64,000 bases of DNA from the NCBI GenBank assembly GCA_008363075.1, contig RHKK01000003.1:25658-89657 (forward strand), written 5' to 3'. Shown here piece by piece: positions 30,257 through 38,750 of the stretch (the first letter of the stretch is position 1; the number at the start of each line of letters is the position of its first letter). The translations under genes and the position numbers were made by a program. Under the pieces are notes generated by a model. That model was given only the letters and a program-made list of their open reading frames with translations, did not search any database and was not told the DNA's origin. Source of the DNA: Candidatus Uhrbacteria bacterium (GTDB lineage: Bacteria; Patescibacteriota; Patescibacteriia; 2-12-FULL-60-25).

Positions 30257-31258
30257 ATGAAATTATTTCATCCAAACGATCAGAGAGAGTGGGACGACTT
30301 CGTCTCGGCGTTGCCGTACGCGCAATTCACGCAATCATGGGCATGGGGCGAGCTCCAGAAGTCGGTTGGCCGCGAGGTCGTGCGCTATTTTGTCGCGTCG
30401 GACGAAGGCGCCGATCCGATCGCCGCCCTTCAATTGATCCACCAAGCGCGCCCCGTCGTCGGAGGATATTGGCTTGCCCCGCGTGGTCCCGTGTTCGCAT
30501 CCGGGCTTGAACAGGCGATAAAAGAAGCGGTCTTGGATTTTTTATCGCGCGAACTCCAGTTACCCGCGGGTCTGTTTATCCGCCTGGAACCCCAGCTCCT
30601 CGCGACGAACTATCAGTTACCGATGGCGTTCATCCCGCACCGCTCATACAATCCGGCAACCACGGTGTTGATTGATCTGAAAAAATCGCAAGACGAGTTA
30701 CTTGCCGCGATGCATCAAAAGACGCGGTACAACGTGCGTGTGGCCGAGCGTCATGGCGTGACGGTACGCGTCGGAACGGACGAGGAGATCGGCACGTTCC
30801 TGCGTCTTACGAAGGAAACCGAAGAACGTGACAGGTTCAGCGCGCCCGATTTTTCCTATCTCGAAAAAACGTATCGCGTGATGGCAAAGGCGGGGATCGC
30901 GAGATTGCGGATCGCCGAATATCAAAACGAACCGCTCGCGATGAGTATGGAGATGGCATACGGCGATACCGTCACGTATTTGCACGGCGCGTCTTCGTCG
31001 CGGCACCGCAATGTCATGGCGCCGTTCACGCTGCATTGGGAGGCGATGCGTGCGGCGAAGCAGGAAGGAAAAACGATCTACGATTTTTGGGGATGCAACC
31101 CGGAGGACGTGAACGATCCGAATTACAAGCCGAGTTGGGAGGGGATCACGCGCTTCAAGCTTGGCTGGGGAGGCGCGCGCGTGAACCTCGTCGGAACCTT
31201 CGATGTCCCGTACAAGCCGTGGCTGTATAACGTACTGAAATCGGCCGGACGCGTATAA
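30257..31258 (+). CDS. FemAB/FemX-family peptidoglycan aminoacyltransferase-like protein
   Basis: 333 aa with the double GNAT layout of FemABX proteins, which add amino acids from aminoacyl-tRNA to lipid II or muropeptide side chains. The N-terminal AQFTQSWAWGELQKSVG is the typical start segment, KTRYNVRVAERHGV lies near the middle helical junction, and ending motifs IYDFWGCNP and GITRFKLGWGG are characteristic of the family. 72 bp after ruvA; no SD. Substrate cannot be predicted. A strong terminator follows immediately. Confidence 0.88.
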   Translation: MKLFHPNDQREWDDFVSALPYAQFTQSWAWGELQKSVGREVVRYFVASDEGADPIAALQLIHQARPVVGGYWLAPRGPVFASGLEQAIKEAVLDFLSRELQLPAGLFIRLEPQLLATNYQLPMAFIPHRSYNPATTVLIDLKKSQDELLAAMHQKTRYNVRVAERHGVTVRVGTDEEIGTFLRLTKETEERDRFSAPDFSYLEKTYRVMAKAGIARLRIAEYQNEPLAMSMEMAYGDTVTYLHGASSSRHRNVMAPFTLHWEAMRAAKQEGKTIYDFWGCNPEDVNDPNYKPSWEGITRFKLGWGGARVNLVGTFDVPYKPWLYNVLKSAGRV

Positions 31259-31260
31259 AA

Positions 31261-31294
31261 AAGCAGGGGGCACGATATATCGTGCCCCCTGCTT
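31261..31294. terminator. Bidirectional terminator between femAB-like and doxX genes
   Basis: AAGCAGGGGGCACGATA pairs with TATCGTGCCCCCTGCTT, a perfect 17-bp stem with A and T runs, between convergent genes. Confidence 0.85.
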
Positions 31295-31312
31295 CACATG
31301 ACCGTTGAAGAG

Positions 31313-31774
31313 TTACGATGCCGATTCTTGCTTGGCTTCGACACCGGACATTTTATCCTTGAGCATCATGCCCGCAAGCGACCATTTGCCCGCGCCGGCC
31401 ATCGCGAGCGCGACGGAAATGCCGAGGAGCGCGAGGTCGATGTCCGCGGCCGGGAACTTAAGTTTCTTGGCCATGGTGAGCGCGACCAACATCACGATGG
31501 CGAGTAGAACGCTCGCCGGACGGACAAAGATGCCCACGATGAGCGCAAGGCCGCCCAGGAATTCGGTCAACGCCACGAGCCAGGCGAAGAACATGGCCAT
31601 CGGGATACCCATCCCGGTAAGCATACCCGAGAACATCTCGAGGCTCGGGTTGCCCGTGAGCTTGCCGTAGCCGTGCATGACGAAGATCAAACCGGCGGCG
31701 AGGCGGATGACAAGCAAGGCTTTGTCCATGGCGCCGCGGCCGCAGCAATCGGTTTTACAAAGGAGTTGTTGCAT
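31313..31774 (-). CDS. DoxX-family membrane protein
   Basis: Four-helix membrane protein of the DoxX/DoxD superfamily, 153 aa. LLVIRLAAGLIFVMHGYGKL is the typical first helix with the HGxxKL end, and GGLALIVGIFVRPASVLLAI is the third-helix region. The first 15 residues are Cys-rich (LCKTDCCGRGA) and an internal ATG at residue 16 is an alternative start. Roles reported in this family are redox or electron transfer at the membrane; the role here is unknown. Confidence 0.85.
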   Translation of the reverse strand: MQQLLCKTDCCGRGAMDKALLVIRLAAGLIFVMHGYGKLTGNPSLEMFSGMLTGMGIPMAMFFAWLVALTEFLGGLALIVGIFVRPASVLLAIVMLVALTMAKKLKFPAADIDLALLGISVALAMAGAGKWSLAGMMLKDKMSGVEAKQESAS

Positions 31775-31804
31775 AGTGCGGCCATTTTACCAATCGGAAC
31801 CGCC

Positions 31805-32260
31805 TCAAGCACCCTTTGGCGTCAAGCCTCGCAAAAACGCTTCCTGCGATGGCTCCAGATGTGCCTCGGGCCGAGAAGCACGGATCGCTTCCCAGGCATG
31901 ATCAAAATCCATGCCGCGTTTCAGGATGAGATAGGCCGCGTAAAACGTCGGCGCGCGTCCGTGGCCGTTTTTGCAGTGGATGTAGACTTTTCGACCGTCT
32001 TGAAGCATCGCGTCGAGTGCCGCGACGCCGACGAGGCAATCATGCAGGGATGGAGGCGTATGGTCCGGCGTGGGGAGCCAGACGTAGCAGTCGACGCCGA
32101 AGGGCTGGTCGAGCATCTCGCCCTCGAGGGAAATGTCGCAGGTAATGCCGAGGTCCAGCAGCTCGATCTTGAAGTGCTCCATGCAGCAGGCATTGGTGCC
32201 GATATAGACTTGGGAGTCTATCCGTGAAAACTCCATGCGCGGTTGGGCATGTTCGACCAT
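31805..32260 (-). CDS. Dual-specificity protein phosphatase
   Basis: 151-aa cysteine-dependent phosphatase. The P-loop reads HCKNGHGRAPT near residues 95-105 (HCX5R with Thr after Arg), and the general-acid segment is WLPTPDHTPPS. FSRIDSQVYIGTNACC matches the usual first strand of DSPs. An ATG eight codons later is the alternative start. It is 30 bp upstream of doxX in the same direction. Target unknown. Confidence 0.88.
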   Translation of the reverse strand: MVEHAQPRMEFSRIDSQVYIGTNACCMEHFKIELLDLGITCDISLEGEMLDQPFGVDCYVWLPTPDHTPPSLHDCLVGVAALDAMLQDGRKVYIHCKNGHGRAPTFYAAYLILKRGMDFDHAWEAIRASRPEAHLEPSQEAFLRGLTPKGA

Positions 32261-32327
32261 AGCTTCATGGATGGTACCAATCCGTCATGCTTTTGTCTGC
32301 GCGTCGTTTCCGTGATACCAACGATTC

Positions 32328-33011
32328 ATGCCTATGACTTCCATCGTTCCAAAACCCCTTTGGCTCGTGCCACTTGCGACGCTCGCTCTCTTCGGTGCGG
32401 GCTGCTTTTCACCCGAAGCGCCTTCGGCACCCGAAGCGCCCGTCAAACCTGCGCCCGCTCCGGCCCCATCCGCGCCGTCGGCTCCGACGCCGTCCGAACC
32501 CGTACCGACGACGCCCACTCCCGAGACGCCCGAATCTTCCGCTCCGTCCGCGTATGAGCTACCGAGCATCGACGACTCCTGGCTGATGTACGCGAACAAG
32601 GCGCTCGGGTTTACGTTCCGTTATCCGACAAAAGGCCGCTATGCGCCGGAATGGGAGATGTCCATCGTGCGTGAAGACGATGCCCGCATGAAGGAGGGAT
32701 GCTTCTTCGATGAACAGACCGACCCGGGAACCGAAAAGCGCATGACGATCAACGGTCGCGAATTCTGCCGCACGCACGCCGTTGATCCCGCCGCCGGAAG
32801 TCGCTACTACACGTATCACTACGCCACGAAGTTCGGTTCGTCCTATGCGATCCTCTCTTTCACCAAGCGCGCGGTGAATGGCGATAACTATGAAGAACCG
32901 GCCTGCCACGGCAAGATCGTGTTTTCCTTTGGTGGTTGCGTGGAATTCGTCCAAGCGGATTTTGAGGCGCAGCTCGACCAGATCATGGGCACGTTCGTGG
33001 AAATCGAATAA
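32328..33011 (+). CDS. Lipoprotein with Pro/Ala-rich linker
   Basis: A signal peptide ends in the lipobox FGAGC (Cys near residue 26), then about 45 residues of Pro/Ala/Glu-rich linker, then a globular domain with WLMYANKALGFTFRYPTKGR. That segment resembles the short surface-lipoprotein domains frequent in CPR genomes (PsbP-like). It has four further cysteines (EGCFF, EFCRT, PACHG, GGCVEF), perhaps two disulfides. No clear SD. An intrinsic terminator follows. Confidence 0.75.
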   Translation: MPMTSIVPKPLWLVPLATLALFGAGCFSPEAPSAPEAPVKPAPAPAPSAPSAPTPSEPVPTTPTPETPESSAPSAYELPSIDDSWLMYANKALGFTFRYPTKGRYAPEWEMSIVREDDARMKEGCFFDEQTDPGTEKRMTINGREFCRTHAVDPAAGSRYYTYHYATKFGSSYAILSFTKRAVNGDNYEEPACHGKIVFSFGGCVEFVQADFEAQLDQIMGTFVEIE

Positions 33012-33030
33012 CCGTCAATATTCGTGAAAG

Positions 33031-33061
33031 AAAAAACCTCCCGGCACCGGGAGGTTTTTTT
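33031..33061 (+). terminator. Intrinsic terminator
   Basis: AAAAAACCTCCCGG and CCGGGAGGTTTTTTT form a perfect stem with seven T. Confidence 0.9.
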
Positions 33062-33134
33062 GGTGGTGGGCGCTGGTCATCGCATACACCATTGGGCCGA
33101 ATATCGGAGGATGTCTTGGAAGCGTCATGAGGAA

Positions 33135-33163
33135 TTGACGCTGCCGGATGATTCTGCCATTCT
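33135..33163 (+). promoter_or_regulatory. Possible promoter of the 475-aa lipoprotein gene
   Basis: TTGACG (33135-33140), 17-bp spacer, CATTCT; the -10 is poor. Confidence 0.3.
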
Positions 33164-33204
33164 GACATTCGCTCGTTCCGTTCTCTCACAACAAGGAGGC
33201 CGCC

Positions 33205-34632
33205 ATGCGGAACATTTGGAACGTGATTGGCTTGTGTGTTCTTGTCGGATGCACCGCTCAAGAAGCGGAGACCGACGGAGGAAGATTCGATGACGCCGCC
33301 CACGCGTCGGATGCCTCGATGCCCGATACCGGGATCGATGCGGGAACCGCGCTCGACGCGGGATGGACGGACGGCGGACTCGCTGATGCCGTCGTCGACG
33401 CGTACGTGCCGCCGCCCTGCTCGCCCGATCTCTCGGGTCAGCCGGGCGAGCTGCTGTGCACCGGCCTGCGCGCGACGAGCGCCGATGTCATCGAGGCGAG
33501 CGCCGATATCGGGCGCGACGAGCGTATGCCGCTTCTCGCGTTCGAATACGACGGCGACATCTATCTTCAGACGCCACTGCGTGTCCGCCGCACGTGCGGA
33601 GGCGCGACCGGCATCATGGAGAACGGCGAACCGTGGACCGGCTCGATCCCCGTCGAGATGGTGGTGGCCGGAGTGTCGACGTCGCTCATGATCGACGTGG
33701 AGCCTCTCGTCGTCGCCGAGACGGGGGGCGGCGATCTGGTTCGCACCGCTTTCGAACGTCTGCGTGACGAGTACGCCGCCGTCTCTGATGAAGAGGCGGC
33801 GATGAACTTCGAAGCGGCTCGTCTGGGCGTGGAATCCGCGCAAATGACGGGGGTGCCGGTATTCGGCTTCGGCTCGGACGGATGTATTCCCTACAGCAAC
33901 TGTGACTGCGGTCCGGCGATGATGACGGCAACGAACCTCGCGGCCGTCGACGCGTTCCTTGCCAACGGCTGGAACGGACTCACGGCGCTCGAGCTCCCTC
34001 CGGGCGCGGGAGGAGGAACGGATCGGCTTGCGAGATGCGAAAGCAGCTCGGCGGCCGCACTTCGCTGCGCGATGGGATTCGCCGCGATCGCGATCCTCGC
34101 CGACCGTCCGACGGATTCGTTCCTCGCCGCCGCCGGAGCTGCCATCTACACGGCGACCGCGTTTACCCTTCCCGGGGAGAGGCTGATCGCCTCCGCCGCG
34201 GGATCCGCCCGGTACTACGCCGGCCAGCTCGCATTTCTCGCGGGCCAAGCATCCGCACTTCGCCGCACGACGACGCGTACCCTCACGGATCTACCCGGTG
34301 CCGTGATGAACCGGGTTTTCGGGACGACCGGTTTCTCGGAGGACGAAATCGCGTGTGGTGACTGTCGTACTCCGATGCCGTCGGGAGAGGAGCTGGCCGC
34401 GGCCGGATGTCCCACGGGAGCCTGCGTGATTTGGGCCGATTGCGGGTGTACGAGCGCGTTTGCCTGCCGAGGGTTCGTCGCCGGCGGCGGCTATTGCGGC
34501 GCCTGCGTCGAAAGCTCGTCCGGCTCGCCGATCTGCATCCCTCCCAGATGCGTCTACGAGAACACCTGGATCGAGATGCCCGTAGAGTGTCCCGGCCGCT
34601 GCACCTCGGACATGACGCCGGCCTGTCGGTGA
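33205..34632 (+). CDS. Asp/Ala-rich secreted lipoprotein, 475 aa
   Basis: SD AAGGAGG seven bases before ATG. Lipobox LVGC near residue 15, then an Asp/Ala/Gly-rich linker (SDASMPDTGIDAGTALDAG) of a style common in Myxococcota surface proteins. The long middle domain is unrecognised; the C-terminus is Cys-rich (IACGDCRTPMPSG, CGCTSAFACRGF, GGYCGACVESS) and likely disulfide-bonded. It stands alone between two terminators, outside the big lipoprotein operon but clearly of the same class. Confidence 0.75.
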   Translation: MRNIWNVIGLCVLVGCTAQEAETDGGRFDDAAHASDASMPDTGIDAGTALDAGWTDGGLADAVVDAYVPPPCSPDLSGQPGELLCTGLRATSADVIEASADIGRDERMPLLAFEYDGDIYLQTPLRVRRTCGGATGIMENGEPWTGSIPVEMVVAGVSTSLMIDVEPLVVAETGGGDLVRTAFERLRDEYAAVSDEEAAMNFEAARLGVESAQMTGVPVFGFGSDGCIPYSNCDCGPAMMTATNLAAVDAFLANGWNGLTALELPPGAGGGTDRLARCESSSAAALRCAMGFAAIAILADRPTDSFLAAAGAAIYTATAFTLPGERLIASAAGSARYYAGQLAFLAGQASALRRTTTRTLTDLPGAVMNRVFGTTGFSEDEIACGDCRTPMPSGEELAAAGCPTGACVIWADCGCTSAFACRGFVAGGGYCGACVESSSGSPICIPPRCVYENTWIEMPVECPGRCTSDMTPACR

Positions 34633-34662
34633 ATCTTGCCTGCAATACGAGGTGATAAACTG

Positions 34663-34685
34663 CCCCGATCTTTCGGGGTTTTTTT
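34663..34685 (+). terminator. Intrinsic terminator
   Basis: CCCCGA-TCTT-TCGGGG followed by seven T. Confidence 0.9.
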
Positions 34686-34702
34686 GTTTGTCTGTCGAAT
34701 GC

Positions 34703-34735
34703 AAAAAGAAATCCGACCCCTTTCAGATCGGATTC
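34703..34735 (-). terminator. Minus-strand terminator displaced from tRNA-Ala
   Basis: Minus strand: AATCCGA ... TCGGATT followed by TCTTTTT, directly beyond the left copy of the tRNA 3'-end repeat. No gene ends here now; it fits the original terminator of tRNA-Ala, separated from it by the integrated element. Confidence 0.5.
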
Positions 34736-34737
34736 TA

Positions 34738-34748
34738 CATGGTGGACC
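34738..34748. repeat. Left attachment-site repeat (11 bp of the tRNA-Ala 3' end)
   Basis: CATGGTGGACC, identical to 42427-42437, where it is the end of tRNA-Ala plus two flanking bases. A further TCGAACCGA tRNA-like segment follows 14 bp later. The repeat pair brackets the serine recombinase and CHAT module. Confidence 0.6.
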
Positions 34749-34905
34749 AAGCTGGTAGAAGCTCGAACCGATCTCGCTGGAAGTCCTAGACTGACACGCA
34801 ATCGTGGTGCTCCTGGGGACAAGCGCCCGTTCTTTGCGTCTCTTCCACCACCCACAGAACGGGCGTCGTGAACATATGATGAGACCGCTACATTTCCATT
34901 CCCAT

Positions 34906-35850
34906 ATGCACACCCCATCACCCCGCTACATCATGTACGCTCGCCGGTCCTCGGACCGCGACGACATGCAGCTCCTCTCGCTCGAGCAGCAGTTCACCAT
35001 CCTCCGCGAGGTCGCCTTCACGCGGAACCTCGAGGTCGTCGCCGAGCTCACCGAGAGCGCCTCGGCCAAGGAGCCCTCGCGCCCCGGCTTCCTCGACCTC
35101 GTGAAGCGCATCGAGAAGGGCGACGCCGACTCCATCCTTGTGTGGAGGCTCGACCGCCTCGCCCGGAACGCCATGGACGGCGGCCACCTCATCCACCTGC
35201 TCTCGACCGGCAACCTCAAGTTCATCGTGACGCCCGAGGCGACGTACACCGGGAGCGGCGACGCGAAGTTCATGCTCGCGATGCTCTTCGGCGCGGCGGC
35301 GAAGTACTCGGACGACCTCGCGACGGCCGTGAGGCGCGGCGAGGAGGCCGTGCTCCGGCAGGGCAAGATCCCGGGGCCTGTACCCCTCGGATACATGAAG
35401 ACGCACGAACACGAGACGACTCCGGGAGCCGGCACCGTGATGCGCGACCCCGAGCGCTTCGAGCTCGTGAAGCGCATCTGGAAAGAGGTGCTTGGCGGCA
35501 ACACGAACGTCCGCGAGGTCTGGCGGCAGGCGCTCTCCTGGGGTCTCTCGACGAGGCCCGCCAAGGCGACGCTCTCCAAGCCGGTCTCGGTCGCCATCAT
35601 CTACGCGCTTCTCAAGAACCCCTTCTACGCAGGCAAGGTGAAGTGGGGCGAGCGTCTCTTCGATGGCGAGCACCCGCCCATGGTCACGTGGGAGGAGTTC
35701 GAGCGCGTGCAGAAGATGATCCGTCGCGACCACCGGAAGGCGGGAGCGGCCATCCACCACGACTTCCTCTTCCATGGGCTCGTCCACTGCCACTGCGGCC
35801 GAGCGCTCGTCGGCGAGCGGCACGCGAAGCACGGCCACGCCTGGGATTAG
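34906..35850 (+). CDS. Large serine recombinase, N-terminal part (catalytic and Recombinase domains)
   Basis: Site-specific integrase of the large serine family. The catalytic domain begins PRYIMYARRSSDRDDMQLL with the nucleophile at Ser15, and RLDRLARNAMDG is the family motif. The Recombinase (PF07508-type) domain is complete (PLGYMKTHEHETT, LKNPFYAGKVKWGERLF). A zinc-ribbon begins GLVHCHCGRALVGERHAK but stops at HAWD before the second Cys pair. The missing C-terminal coiled coil is found 6 kb downstream (41919-42605). Start uncertain: 34876 or an upstream GTG are alternatives. Since the DNA-binding C-terminal part is gone, activity is doubtful. Confidence 0.85.
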   Translation: MHTPSPRYIMYARRSSDRDDMQLLSLEQQFTILREVAFTRNLEVVAELTESASAKEPSRPGFLDLVKRIEKGDADSILVWRLDRLARNAMDGGHLIHLLSTGNLKFIVTPEATYTGSGDAKFMLAMLFGAAAKYSDDLATAVRRGEEAVLRQGKIPGPVPLGYMKTHEHETTPGAGTVMRDPERFELVKRIWKEVLGGNTNVREVWRQALSWGLSTRPAKATLSKPVSVAIIYALLKNPFYAGKVKWGERLFDGEHPPMVTWEEFERVQKMIRRDHRKAGAAIHHDFLFHGLVHCHCGRALVGERHAKHGHAWD

Positions 35851-35879
35851 AGGCGGTGCGCGCGCGTTCACTCCTCTGG

Positions 35880-38750
35880 ATGGCCGAGATTCATGAGTTA
35901 CTGGGAGCCGAGGAGGAGGTTCGGAGGATCACTCGCAAGCTACGATCCCAATTCCCACGCCTGATCTCGCCTGCCGCCATGGAGATGCTCAAGCGACAGC
36001 CGTCTCACTCAGGATGGCAGCAGCGCGTCGCGTTCCCTGCGCTTACTAGCGACGAGGTAGGCGCATTTGCAGCAATCGGAGTTGCGGCTGATGACGAGCG
36101 TACGGCAAAGCGAGCGGCGCATTTCAGCCGTCTGGACTATGTCCCGCGAATGCTGCTACTCGATGTTCTGGGGAGGTTGATAGGCGGCGACGGGGCGCAG
36201 GGTCTACCCCCGGATGAAGCGTACGCATTTACGCGTGCATTTCACGCGGTTGCGTTGTCAATTGACGAGTGGAAACTTGCCGCAACGCACGCGATGTATC
36301 GTTGGATTCTCAGTGTAGACAGGTCGAGTGAGGCCGCGGATGAGGCCGTCAGAGTGATTGAGCGTCTCCTTGCGCATGGCGCGTCTGTGCCCGCGCGAGT
36401 GCGCGGGGCGAGCCTCGCACTTTGCGCAGAGGCAGGTCTGCGTTGTGACCGTCCAAACGAGGAGTTGTCGGCTCGGGCTGTGGAGGCGGCCCGCGAGTCG
36501 CGTCGGCCCCATCTGGAGATGCGAGCTCTGTTCGTGCACGCTCACACGTTGTGGCGGCTCGAGCGCTCAATGGACGCGGCATTGGCCTTTGGTGGCGCCG
36601 TGCGAGTAGCCTCCGAACTGATGCTGCGAGTTGCGTCGGAGGATCGCAAGGCCGCGATTGCGGACTGGTGTCGCCAGGCCGCGGATTGTGCGATAGTGGC
36701 ATCCATCGACGCCGATCGGCCGGATCTGGCACTGGAGGTCGCGGAGAGCGTCAGGAGCCGAGCGTTGCTCGATGCGCTAGGTAGTCCGGGCATCGGGCAT
36801 TCCGCTGTATTGGAAGTGCGACAGGAAGTGGGGCGCCTCGCGCAGAAGCTTGAGCTAGCTGAGTTCGCTGCGCGCGTTGGTGGCGGTGATCGCGCACACG
36901 TCGAGCAGGTAGAGGAAGAGTATCTCGCGCTTCGGCGTGCGCTAGCAGAGCGTGACCGGCCCTTCGCTGCGTACGCGGGCACTGCTTCACTCTCACACGC
37001 TGAGGTGTTGAAACGGATCGATCCGGGAGAAGCGATCGTCTCCTTCACGGAGGTGTTCGACGACGAACTCGTCGTGCTTGTCACAACAGGTGATGGTACA
37101 GCGGCGGTGATACTTGAGAATCGGGATAAGATCTACGAGCTGATCTCGGCAAGTCAGGTGGTGATGGAGAGGCGCGGTGCGCCGCCGGCTCGAGTTGTCC
37201 GGCACTTCGGCAGAGCCGTACTGGCTACGCTATGGGATGCGCTGTTGCGGCCTATCCAGCCGCTGATCCGAGACTCCGACCACCTCGTTTTTGTTCCTAC
37301 CGGCCCGCTTCTTAGCGCTCCATTTGCGGCACTCGTGCCAGACCGTGAGGCGCCCACTCGCTACCTTGGCGACGAGTACTCGATCGGTGTTGCGCCGTCA
37401 GTCTCGGCGCTTCTCATGTGTCGCGCGCGTGCTCTCACCAAGGCGGCCGCGCCGACCAGTGCGCTAGTTGTATCGGTGGACTACGACGAGGCGGCCGAGC
37501 CTCTCGCGGGGGCGAAGTTGGAGGCCGAGTCGATTGCGGAGATCCTTCGGCTGTCTGTGCGTACGCAGCACTGCCGCGGCAAGAGAGTCTTCACGGCTGA
37601 GGCTGGTCTGCACGAGATCCTCCACGTCGCATGTCACGGGGAGTTCGTCCTTGGGCAGCCGCTTCTCGCGTCGCTCTGCTTCCCGCGCGGGGAGAGGCTA
37701 ACCATGATGGAGGTACGCGAGCTTCAGCTTGCCGCCACGAGGCTGGTAGTACTGTCGGCATGCGAGACGGGACGGCAGGCGATGGGGGCCGGTTCTGAGG
37801 CATACGGCCTTGTTCGGGCCTTCCTCGAGGCAGGGGCCTGCGAGGTCGTTTCGGCTGGCTGGCGCATCGACGACGACGCAACCTCGGAGTACATGGGGCA
37901 CTTCTATCGCGCGGTTGCGGCTGGCATGAGTCCCGCCACGGCAGTTTCACGTGCCGCTTTGCACTTGCGCGAGCAAGGATTTCTACATCCAAAGTACTGG
38001 GCGGCCTTTTGTGTGCATGGGGCGGCGCGATACTCGAACCAGGCTCGGGCGTGCGCGAGTGCGCCGAGAACCTGTGCCTCGCGCTGGAACGAGCCCCGCA
38101 TGTGCCCCACCGACCCGTGTCGCGGCAGCTTGAGCGCGACACGCGATCCGTGCGCGCGGTCCTCGGCTTCCCACACGGTGCCGGTCATGGGTTCGATTGA
38201 CTCAGGGCCTCACTGGCGCTTTCTGGTTGAGTTCCACGCCGGGCGCTTGGCCCTATGGAGCAGTGATCTCGATGAGGCGTTTCGCCGTCTCGTGGAGTGC
38301 AGGCGGCTGGCGAAGGATTCGGGACTTCGTTCGGACGCCCTACGTACCGAGTGGCTTGGCTGCGCTGCGGCAGTTGCGCAGGACGATCCGGACGCCAAGG
38401 GCATCAGAGACCGGTTGCTCAGCCTCGCCGAGCACTGCGAGTGGACGGGCTTCATCGAACTACTGATCGACGTGAAGCTGACGCTTGCCGAGTGGTGTCT
38501 TCAGGTAGGCGACAGGGCGTATGCGTTAGAATCGGCATCGGACGCCCTGGCGATCGGGACACGGGGTGACTTCCGCTTGAAGCGGGCCGAGGCGCACGAG
38601 GTGAGTGCGCGCATCCACTTTCTCCGGGGGGATCAGGAGCGTGCCGCGTCAGACGCCGCGTTGGCTTGCCACCTGGCCTCCTGTGAATCCTCGGAGCACG
38701 TTCGAGTGCTTGAAGGTATGAAGGAGCTGGTCGCCACGCTCAGACGCTGA
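35880..38750 (+). CDS. CHAT-domain caspase-like protease with helical-repeat region and rearranged C-terminus
   Basis: 956 aa if started at this ATG (GTG at 35856 is the alternative). Residues 1-380 are helical, TPR-like. The CHAT domain spans about 460-715: FVPTGPLLSAPFAALVPD, the catalytic His586 in HVACHGEF and Cys628 in LSACETGRQAMG, with VVSAGWRIDDDATSEYM after it. Both catalytic residues are intact. After about residue 718 a 160-bp stretch reads as nonsense on this strand but as a kinase fragment on the other. Helical TPR-like sequence then resumes to the end (about 780-956), so the C-terminus is probably a fusion made by rearrangement. CHAT proteases cut partner proteins in anti-phage and cell-death systems; a role here is inference. 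Confidence 0.75.
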   Translation: MAEIHELLGAEEEVRRITRKLRSQFPRLISPAAMEMLKRQPSHSGWQQRVAFPALTSDEVGAFAAIGVAADDERTAKRAAHFSRLDYVPRMLLLDVLGRLIGGDGAQGLPPDEAYAFTRAFHAVALSIDEWKLAATHAMYRWILSVDRSSEAADEAVRVIERLLAHGASVPARVRGASLALCAEAGLRCDRPNEELSARAVEAARESRRPHLEMRALFVHAHTLWRLERSMDAALAFGGAVRVASELMLRVASEDRKAAIADWCRQAADCAIVASIDADRPDLALEVAESVRSRALLDALGSPGIGHSAVLEVRQEVGRLAQKLELAEFAARVGGGDRAHVEQVEEEYLALRRALAERDRPFAAYAGTASLSHAEVLKRIDPGEAIVSFTEVFDDELVVLVTTGDGTAAVILENRDKIYELISASQVVMERRGAPPARVVRHFGRAVLATLWDALLRPIQPLIRDSDHLVFVPTGPLLSAPFAALVPDREAPTRYLGDEYSIGVAPSVSALLMCRARALTKAAAPTSALVVSVDYDEAAEPLAGAKLEAESIAEILRLSVRTQHCRGKRVFTAEAGLHEILHVACHGEFVLGQPLLASLCFPRGERLTMMEVRELQLAATRLVVLSACETGRQAMGAGSEAYGLVRAFLEAGACEVVSAGWRIDDDATSEYMGHFYRAVAAGMSPATAVSRAALHLREQGFLHPKYWAAFCVHGAARYSNQARACASAPRTCASRWNEPRMCPTDPCRGSLSATRDPCARSSASHTVPVMGSIDSGPHWRFLVEFHAGRLALWSSDLDEAFRRLVECRRLAKDSGLRSDALRTEWLGCAAAVAQDDPDAKGIRDRLLSLAEHCEWTGFIELLIDVKLTLAEWCLQVGDRAYALESASDALAIGTRGDFRLKRAEAHEVSARIHFLRGDQERAASDAALACHLASCESSEHVRVLEGMKELVATLRR
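38020..38195 (-). pseudogene. Inverted fragment of a Ser/Thr protein kinase N-lobe
   Basis: Minus strand: GTVWEAEDRAHGSRVALKLP gives the glycine-loop end, beta-2 and the VALK lysine strand of a eukaryotic-like kinase, and SFQREAQVLGALAHA fits helix C. The similarity stops at about 38020, where antisense CHAT sequence begins. No start, no activation loop and no C-lobe, so this is a remnant embedded in the CHAT frame. Confidence 0.55.

Noticed and set aside
32983..34248. Long antisense frame opposite the 475-aa lipoprotein
   Set aside because: Arg/Gly-rich shadow; the sense strand has SD, lipobox and terminator.
34906..35850. Functional stand-alone short serine resolvase
   Set aside because: It contains the large-recombinase middle domain and half a zinc ribbon, so it is a truncated large recombinase rather than a resolvase.
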